From Sulfurimonas sp. (lineage in GTDB: Bacteria; Campylobacterota; Campylobacteria; Campylobacterales; Sulfurimonadaceae), in assembly GCA_027063295.1 (NCBI GenBank), contig JAMORZ010000085.1:1-11509 (forward strand): a stretch of 11,509 bases of DNA, written 5' to 3'. The notes beneath the pieces were generated by a model. The model saw only the letters and a program-made list of their open reading frames with translations, did not search any database and was not told the DNA's origin. Shown piece after piece: positions 6,727-11,509 of this stretch (position 1 is the first letter of the stretch; each line of letters opens with the position of its first letter). The translations under genes and the position numbers were made by a program.

Positions 6727-8307
6727 ATGCAAACACTTAACAAACAACAACTTTTTCAACTTTTATCACAACGTTTCCCCAGCGAAGAAAAAAAACTCTC
6801 ATCTATCCCAAATCCAGCACTTTTACAAAATGCCCAAAACGCAGCAAAACATCTAGCAAATGCAATAAAAGCTAACAAACGTATCACGTTAGTTGGCGAT
6901 TATGATGTTGATGGAGTAAGTTCTACGGCAATAATGGTTGACTTTTTTAGACAAATACCTTATCCATTAGAAGCGATTATTCCAAATAGGTTTCATGATG
7001 GGTATGGAGTAAGTCCAACTATTTTAGAGCGAATTGATACTGATGTTATTATTACAGTTGACAATGGTATTGCAGCTACCGAAGCAGCTAAAATCTGCAA
7101 AGAGAGAGGCATAGAACTCATTATCACAGATCACCACACTCCACCAGATACACTTCCAGATGCTCTTTATATTATCGATCCAAAACTTCAAAGCTGTCAG
7201 TACCCTTTTAGTGAGATTTGTGGTGCTCAGGTTGCTTGGCTCTTTTTAGGACTTCTAAAAAAAGAACTGCAACTCTCTATCGATATGAAACAGTTTTTAG
7301 ATATCCTTTCCATAGCTATCATTGCTGATATTATGCCCTTGATCGATATCAACAGAACACTCGTCAAAGAGGGACTTAAGCTGCTTATGCACTCAAGTCG
7401 TCCATCTTCTATTATTATAAGAGATTTTCTCAATAAAAGTCGTATAACGAGTGAAGATATTGCGTTTATGATAGCTCCAAGACTCAACTCTGCAGGTCGC
7501 ATGGAAGATGCTTCTATAGCCCTTGATTTTTTTACCGCACAAGATACACATAGTGCCTACAAACACTTTGAATATCTTGGACAATTAAATGAAGAGAGAA
7601 AAGAGAGTGAAAAAGCTACAACAAACGCAGCAATTGAGGATGTAAATGAATCTGATAAAGTCATCGTTGTTGCTGGGGAAGGCTGGCATGAAGGAGTTGT
7701 TGGTATAGTAGCTTCAAGACTTGTTGACAAATACGAAAAACCTGCAATTGTGCTAAGTATTGATGGTGATAGTGCCAAAGGGAGTGCAAGAAGCCTTGGT
7801 GATGTAGATATTTATACATTGATCAAAGAAAACAGCCATTTTCTTACAAAGTTTGGTGGACACAAGATGGCTGCTGGGCTGGGTCTTAGTACTCAAAATA
7901 TTACAGCGTTTCGACAAGCCATCAATACAACCGCAAAAACAATTCCAGATGAAAGTTTTATTCCCCATGAAAAACTAAGTGGGATTTTAGAGACCGATGA
8001 GATAGACTTAGAGCTTTTAGAACTTTTAGAAAGCTTTGAGCCTTATGGAGAAGCCAACGAAAAACCTACATTTCTTCTGCAGGATGCAGAAGTTGTCAAT
8101 ATTCAACTCATGGGTGCAGACAAGTCCCATTCTCGTATCGAAGTTCGTCAATATCCCCACCAAAGAAAAACAGTTACACTTATCGCATTTCGCAGGGTCT
8201 TTGAGATGCCAGAAGATAGAAAAATAACATGCTCGTACACCGTGAGCAAAAATGAATTTAACAATCGTATTACACCGCAATTACTTGTCAATAAAATCTA
8301 CTCATGA
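6727..8307 (+). CDS. recJ: Single-stranded-DNA-specific 5'-3' exonuclease RecJ
   Basis: Degrades 5'-ended single-stranded DNA in recombinational and mismatch repair. The product is 526 residues, shorter than E. coli RecJ (577) but consistent with what I recall of Campylobacterota forms. DHH-domain motifs are VGDYDVDGVSST (56-67), NRFHDGYGVS (87-96), TVDNGIA (110-116) and ITDHHTPPDTLP (133-144), which supply the metal-binding Asp and His residues. IIADIMPL (198-205) and RLNSAGRM (252-259) follow, then the DHHA1 domain with GWHEGVVGIVASRLV (319-333) and FGGHKMAAGLGL (376-387). The OB-like C-terminal region is about 415-520. The only plausible start is the ATG directly after the hairpin at 6704-6726; its likely AAGGG ribosome binding site is 13 bases upstream, inside that stem. 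The stop overlaps the next gene's start by ATGA. Confidence 0.95.
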   Translation: MQTLNKQQLFQLLSQRFPSEEKKLSSIPNPALLQNAQNAAKHLANAIKANKRITLVGDYDVDGVSSTAIMVDFFRQIPYPLEAIIPNRFHDGYGVSPTILERIDTDVIITVDNGIAATEAAKICKERGIELIITDHHTPPDTLPDALYIIDPKLQSCQYPFSEICGAQVAWLFLGLLKKELQLSIDMKQFLDILSIAIIADIMPLIDINRTLVKEGLKLLMHSSRPSSIIIRDFLNKSRITSEDIAFMIAPRLNSAGRMEDASIALDFFTAQDTHSAYKHFEYLGQLNEERKESEKATTNAAIEDVNESDKVIVVAGEGWHEGVVGIVASRLVDKYEKPAIVLSIDGDSAKGSARSLGDVDIYTLIKENSHFLTKFGGHKMAAGLGLSTQNITAFRQAINTTAKTIPDESFIPHEKLSGILETDEIDLELLELLESFEPYGEANEKPTFLLQDAEVVNIQLMGADKSHSRIEVRQYPHQRKTVTLIAFRRVFEMPEDRKITCSYTVSKNEFNNRITPQLLVNKIYS

Positions 8308-9485
8308 TTTCACTACTTACAAAAGAGTATAAATTTATTGGTACTGATAATGGCCGTGTTTTACAATGTACACAAAATGGTGACTTTCTTGCCCGCTTAT
8401 TCTCTTTTCGTTTTATAGCAACAAACTCCTCCCTACTCAAAAAGAAAAATAAAGTTTATGCATTAGCTCACTTCGATACACTCATTGCAGCAAGTGGATA
8501 TGGAGGAGAAATTATTCTTCAAGACTATCTTAAGCGCAATGAAAAAAAAACTATTTATCATTCAAAAGTAACTGTGAGTGCCCTTTGCTTTATCAATGCT
8601 ACTACTCTTGTTAGTGCAAACTATGATGGAGAGGTATTTATCTCCCATACAAAAAAAACTTTTTTTAAAAAATTTATTACTACAAAGACAGATATCCACA
8701 AACTGCTCTACATTGCTCATTTACAAATAGTTCTTGTAGCGTCCAAAGACAATTATCTCACCATGATAGATATTCAAGATGGAAAAATCGATCATAAGTT
8801 TCTGTTTTTTACTCATGGTATTGTTAAAGATATACGGTTATGTCAACAAGAACTACATATCTTGTTTACAAACAATAAAAAGCTCTCTATTAGTTTTACA
8901 ACCCTTGAAAAAAAGCTTCAAGAGTTTCATGATGATTTTCAACAAAAACTCAACAGTGGCTATATCACAAAACGCTATACAAAAGAATCTCTCCTTTACA
9001 CTAACACACAAACACTAACAATACCTCAAGAGTTTTTTGATGCCTATGAAAAAAATAATTTTACACTTTGTTATGAACTTATAGATAGATACTCTCTTGC
9101 TGATCATGAGATTGTTACTCTTCTTGAAAAACATTACAGGTATAAGATAAAAGAGTGTGAAGAGTTTGCTCAGTATGGAGATGCAAAAAAATTGATACAA
9201 ACCTTAAATAACCTTTTGATGATTCAAACACGTTTGGCAAAAACAGGAGACCTGTTACGTTTGAGTTTTCTCAAGCAAATCACTCTCTTTGAAGAAAAAG
9301 CTTCTTATGATAAGACTCAAAATCTTATCTACTCTTACATAGATCTGTTTGGCTATGATTTAGAGATCGCAAAAGCGATTCATCACTTTGAACAAAAATC
9401 AAATATCTCCATAGCTATCTTTTCTCATCAGCAAGATCGTGTCTCACGAACTCTTTGGTGTAGCTATTTCCATCATACTCACTAA
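8304..9485 (+). CDS. Beta-propeller (WD40-like) protein of unknown function, orf393
   Basis: I do not recognise a named family for this 393-residue protein. Residues 1-200 contain spaced segments resembling WD40/propeller blades: YKFIGTDNGRVLQCT (9-23), LIAASGYGGEIILQD (60-74), LVSANYDGEVFISH (102-115) and VLVASKDNYLTMIDI (143-157). The classic Trp-Asp ends are missing. From about 200 to 393 it is predicted by eye to be helical, charged, and rich in Lys, Glu and Leu. There is no signal peptide or membrane segment, so it should be cytoplasmic. The ATG overlaps the recJ stop (ATGA) and has no ribosome binding site of its own, implying coupled translation with recJ. The last 42 bases overlap the fliI 3' end on the other strand. 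NapL-type WD40 proteins of nitrate-reductase clusters are a possible relative, but no nap gene is nearby and no export signal is present. Confidence 0.75.
   Translation: MISLLTKEYKFIGTDNGRVLQCTQNGDFLARLFSFRFIATNSSLLKKKNKVYALAHFDTLIAASGYGGEIILQDYLKRNEKKTIYHSKVTVSALCFINATTLVSANYDGEVFISHTKKTFFKKFITTKTDIHKLLYIAHLQIVLVASKDNYLTMIDIQDGKIDHKFLFFTHGIVKDIRLCQQELHILFTNNKKLSISFTTLEKKLQEFHDDFQQKLNSGYITKRYTKESLLYTNTQTLTIPQEFFDAYEKNNFTLCYELIDRYSLADHEIVTLLEKHYRYKIKECEEFAQYGDAKKLIQTLNNLLMIQTRLAKTGDLLRLSFLKQITLFEEKASYDKTQNLIYSYIDLFGYDLEIAKAIHHFEQKSNISIAIFSHQQDRVSRTLWCSYFHHTH
8542..8550 (+). repeat. A9 tract inside orf393
   Basis: Nine consecutive A residues encode part of Glu-Lys-Lys-Thr near codon 80. A8, T7 and A6 runs follow at 8651-8672. 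These are the longest homopolymers in the plus-strand operon. The frame is open in this copy. Confidence 0.55.
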
Positions 9486-10772
9486 ACTCTCAACCGTTTC
9501 TTCAAAATTAGTTATATAGTTTGCACCTTGAGAAATAAACTTTTGCATCTTCTCTTTTTTTGCTATCGCTTCATCAAGTTCAGGATCACTCCCTTGTGTA
9601 TAAGCTCCTATTCTTATGAGGGTTTCATTCTCTTTGAGTAGAGTATAGAGACGACGAAACTTCATCACAGCTTTGAAATGTTCTGGAGAGATAATATCGT
9701 TCATCACACGCGATGCAGAGTTTAAGATATGCACCGGCGGGTAAATACCAAAGTCGGTCATCTCGCGAGAAAGTACGATATGCCCATCTAAGATAGAGCG
9801 TGACTGATCAGCGATGGGATCCCCCATATCATCCCCCTCTATAAGTACCGTAAAAAATGCCGTGATACTCCCTTTTCCCTCCTCTTTTCCAGCACGCTCC
9901 ATAAGCTGAGGAAGAAGCGTAAGAGAGGAGGGTGGATACCCTTTAGAGGTTGGTGGCTCACCAAGAGCAAGTCCTATCTCACGTTGAGCCATCGCAAAAC
10001 GTGTTACCGAGTCCATAATAAAAAGTACATCTTGATTTTGGTCTTTAAAGTGTTCTGCAACACTCATCGCTGCAAATGCACCATATTTTCTCATAAGTGG
10101 ACTATCATCTGATGTTGCTACGATGATAACGGTATTTGTAAGGTCTCCACCAAGGTTTTTCTCTATAAATTCAGGAACTTCACGTCCCCTCTCTCCAATA
10201 AGTGCTACCACTTTGATGGGTGCTTCACTTCCACGAACGATCATCCCCATCAATGTTGACTTACCAACACCACTTCCTGCAAAAATACCAAGTTTTTGCC
10301 CTTTACCACAAGTAAGAAGACCATCAATACTCTTAACACCTACACTAAACACCTCATCAATCATTCCACGTTTCATCGCAGAGATGGGAGCTTTTATGAT
10401 GGGTTGTAGTTTTGAAGTTTGGATACTCCCTTTACCATCAATAGGTCTCATAAAAGGATCGACTACACGACCAAGAAGTGCTTTGCCTATGGGGATGTTA
10501 AGACCATTTGAGTCCAAAAAGACACGATCACCTGAGCAAAATCCCTCCACAAAACTAAAAGGGGTAATATAAAAAGTACCACCATCTATCTCAGTTACCA
10601 TCCCAACAGTCTCTTGACCTGTTGAGTTTGAGACGATTTTAACCATATCGGAGATACTCACTTTGAGTCCTGTTGCTGTGATAACTGTTGCGTTTATCTT
10701 AACAACCTCGCCAAAGGAGACAGAGTAATTGCCGTGTGAAGAGAGTTTCTCTTTTAAAGAACTTAGCGACAT
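9444..10772 (-). CDS. fliI: Flagellar type III export ATPase FliI
   Basis: Cytoplasmic ATPase of the flagellar export apparatus, which with FliH and FliJ docks and unfolds rod, hook and filament subunits. The 442-residue product is close to the usual length. Motifs of the F1-beta-like family are Walker A AGSGVGKST (165-173), GERGREV with the catalytic-type glutamate (193-199), Walker B VLFIMDSVTR (249-258) and GYPPSSLTLLPQLMERAG (278-295). The segment RVVDPFMRPIDG (102-113) and the C-terminal helical region are also typical. It begins 3 bases after the folE stop with little room for an independent ribosome binding site, so the two genes are likely cotranscribed and coupled, a pairing I recall from Campylobacter. 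Its final codons overlap the end of orf393 on the opposite strand. Other flagellar genes are not in the window. Confidence 0.95.
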   Translation of the reverse strand: MSLSSLKEKLSSHGNYSVSFGEVVKINATVITATGLKVSISDMVKIVSNSTGQETVGMVTEIDGGTFYITPFSFVEGFCSGDRVFLDSNGLNIPIGKALLGRVVDPFMRPIDGKGSIQTSKLQPIIKAPISAMKRGMIDEVFSVGVKSIDGLLTCGKGQKLGIFAGSGVGKSTLMGMIVRGSEAPIKVVALIGERGREVPEFIEKNLGGDLTNTVIIVATSDDSPLMRKYGAFAAMSVAEHFKDQNQDVLFIMDSVTRFAMAQREIGLALGEPPTSKGYPPSSLTLLPQLMERAGKEEGKGSITAFFTVLIEGDDMGDPIADQSRSILDGHIVLSREMTDFGIYPPVHILNSASRVMNDIISPEHFKAVMKFRRLYTLLKENETLIRIGAYTQGSDPELDEAIAKKEKMQKFISQGANYITNFEETVESLVSMMEIATPKSS

Positions 10773-10775
10773 CTC

Positions 10776-11360
10776 TTAGTATCTTGAACCTGTTGGTGAG
10801 TTGATAAGAGAGAAAAACTCTGAGCGTGTTTTTTCATCACGTTTAAAAAGTCCACGAAGGGCTGAAGATGTTGTTGTTGAGTTGATCTTTTCAACCCCTC
10901 TCATCTCCATACACATGTGACGCGCTTGCACAACTACGCCAACCCCTTTTGGTGCTATCGCCTGCATAATCGCATCTGCTATCTGTTCTGTTAATTGTTC
11001 TTGTATCTGCATACGGCGAGAAAAAACATTCACAACACGTGGTATCTTTGAAAGCCCCACAACTTTACCATCCGGAATGTATGCAACATGAACACGACCT
11101 ATAATAGGAAGAAGATGATGCTCACAAGTGGAGTAAAACTCAATATCTTTAATAAGAACCATCTCATCATTAGAACTTGTAAAGAGAGCTTTGTTGAGAA
11201 TCTCTATAGGATCTTCATTGTACCCGCTATACATAAACTCAAAAGCTTTTCTTACACGTTTTGGTGTGTCCAAAAGCCCCTCACGTTGAGGATCTTCCCC
11301 AACATGCTCCATCATAATTTTAACTGCGTTTTCAAACTCTATATTTTTTGTATCTGACAA
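10776..11360 (-). CDS. folE: GTP cyclohydrolase I
   Basis: Converts GTP to 7,8-dihydroneopterin triphosphate, the first committed step of tetrahydrofolate synthesis (and a possible feeder of queuosine-type pathways). The 194-residue product shows the zinc site of the FolE type I enzyme: Cys79 and His82 in STCEHHLLP and Cys150 in RHMCMEMRGV. Other family segments are GEDPQREGLLDTPKRV (21-36), VGLSKIPRVV (101-110) and FSRRMQIQEQLTEQIADAI (113-131). The start is a TTG: AAAAAGG lies seven bases upstream and the next ATG codons (Met17, Met18) would remove the conserved first helix. The gene lies 62 bases after the partial GGDEF gene and immediately before fliI. No convincing -10 is visible in the short upstream gap, so it may be read through from the upstream gene. 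Confidence 0.95.
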   Translation of the reverse strand: MSDTKNIEFENAVKIMMEHVGEDPQREGLLDTPKRVRKAFEFMYSGYNEDPIEILNKALFTSSNDEMVLIKDIEFYSTCEHHLLPIIGRVHVAYIPDGKVVGLSKIPRVVNVFSRRMQIQEQLTEQIADAIMQAIAPKGVGVVVQARHMCMEMRGVEKINSTTTSSALRGLFKRDEKTRSEFFSLINSPTGSRY

Positions 11361-11422
11361 ACTCTTGCCTTTTTAATATTTTGTTAACGATAGGGTAGCA
11401 AGTGTTTGCTGAGAAACTACTA

Positions 11423-11509
11423 TTAGAGCAAGACTACTCTGTTTCTACCCTCTGCTTTTGCCTGATAGTGGAGTGGCTCATCGATTCCATTTTGTTTTCT
11501 CAACTCTAC
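11423..11509 (-). CDS. GGDEF-domain (diguanylate cyclase type) protein, C-terminal fragment
   Basis: The last 28 codons and the TAA stop of a gene entering from the right edge. The translation ends YQAKAEGRNRVVLL, which matches the closing 'A.Y.AK..GRNRV' signature of GGDEF domains, here ending the protein. GGDEF proteins synthesise cyclic di-GMP, or act as degenerate receptors; the active-site GG[DE]EF motif and any sensor domains lie outside the window, so activity cannot be judged. The upstream residues in this fragment (LRKQNGIDEPLH) occupy the place of the usual 'ADEALY' helix with some divergence (Leu-His instead of Leu-Tyr). It is on the same strand as folE and fliI. Confidence 0.8.
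   Translation of the reverse strand, partial: VELRKQNGIDEPLHYQAKAEGRNRVVLL

Noticed and set aside
10123..10572. 149-codon open frame on the plus strand opposite fliI
   Set aside because: Antisense to the conserved nucleotide-binding part of fliI; the product is Pro/Ser/Arg-rich and resembles a mirror-frame artefact of conserved codons.
11397..11410. Inverted repeat AGCAA-GTGT-TTGCT between the GGDEF gene and folE
   Set aside because: Only five base pairs with no adjacent T tract in either direction; too weak to call a terminator or operator.
1..11509. Mobile elements, CRISPR arrays, tRNA/rRNA genes or defence systems
   Set aside because: No regularly spaced repeats, transposase, integrase, cloverleaf-like sequence or nuclease/toxin cassette was seen. 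All gene space is filled by housekeeping genes plus orf393.

Overview
The window looks like an ordinary, compact stretch of chromosome from a member of the Campylobacterota (Epsilonproteobacteria), most likely a free-living Sulfurimonas/Sulfuricurvum-type organism rather than a host-adapted one. The lineage call rests on low GC with A/T-rich synonymous positions, the protein sequences (short RecJ, PyrE with a C-terminal CPLC motif, FliI), and gene pairings that I recall from Campylobacter: secG-frr-pyrE, pyrG-recJ, folE-fliI and a zinc ABC cluster in the order binding protein, ATPase, permease. Genus assignment is inference and no database was searched.

Layout, left to right. Bases 1-1766 (minus strand) hold a zinc-uptake operon, znuA-znuC-znuB, with znuB cut by the left window edge. 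A short divergent promoter region (1767-1855) separates it from secG-frr-pyrE (1856-3368, plus strand): a Sec translocase subunit, ribosome recycling factor and orotate phosphoribosyltransferase. A CPA2-type cation/proton antiporter with an RCK domain (3388-5010, minus strand) converges on pyrE. Its divergent promoter region (5011-5088) is shared with pyrG-recJ-orf393 (5089-9485, plus strand): CTP synthase, single-strand DNA exonuclease, and an unrecognised beta-propeller-like protein whose start overlaps the recJ stop. On the minus strand from the right edge come the last 28 codons of a GGDEF (diguanylate cyclase-type) gene, then folE (GTP cyclohydrolase I) and fliI (flagellar export ATPase). 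fliI runs tail-to-tail into orf393 with a 42-bp overlap of coding sequence.

Functionally these are mainly housekeeping genes: zinc acquisition, protein export, ribosome recycling, pyrimidine synthesis (pyrE and pyrG), ion homeostasis, DNA repair, folate synthesis and flagellar assembly. I see no tRNA, rRNA, CRISPR array, insertion sequence, integrase or phage gene, and no gene-free stretch longer than about 90 bases. The points most worth a second look are the orphan orf393, a perfect 10-bp hairpin that holds the likely recJ ribosome binding site and overlaps the pyrG stop codon, and two tightly packed divergent promoter pairs.
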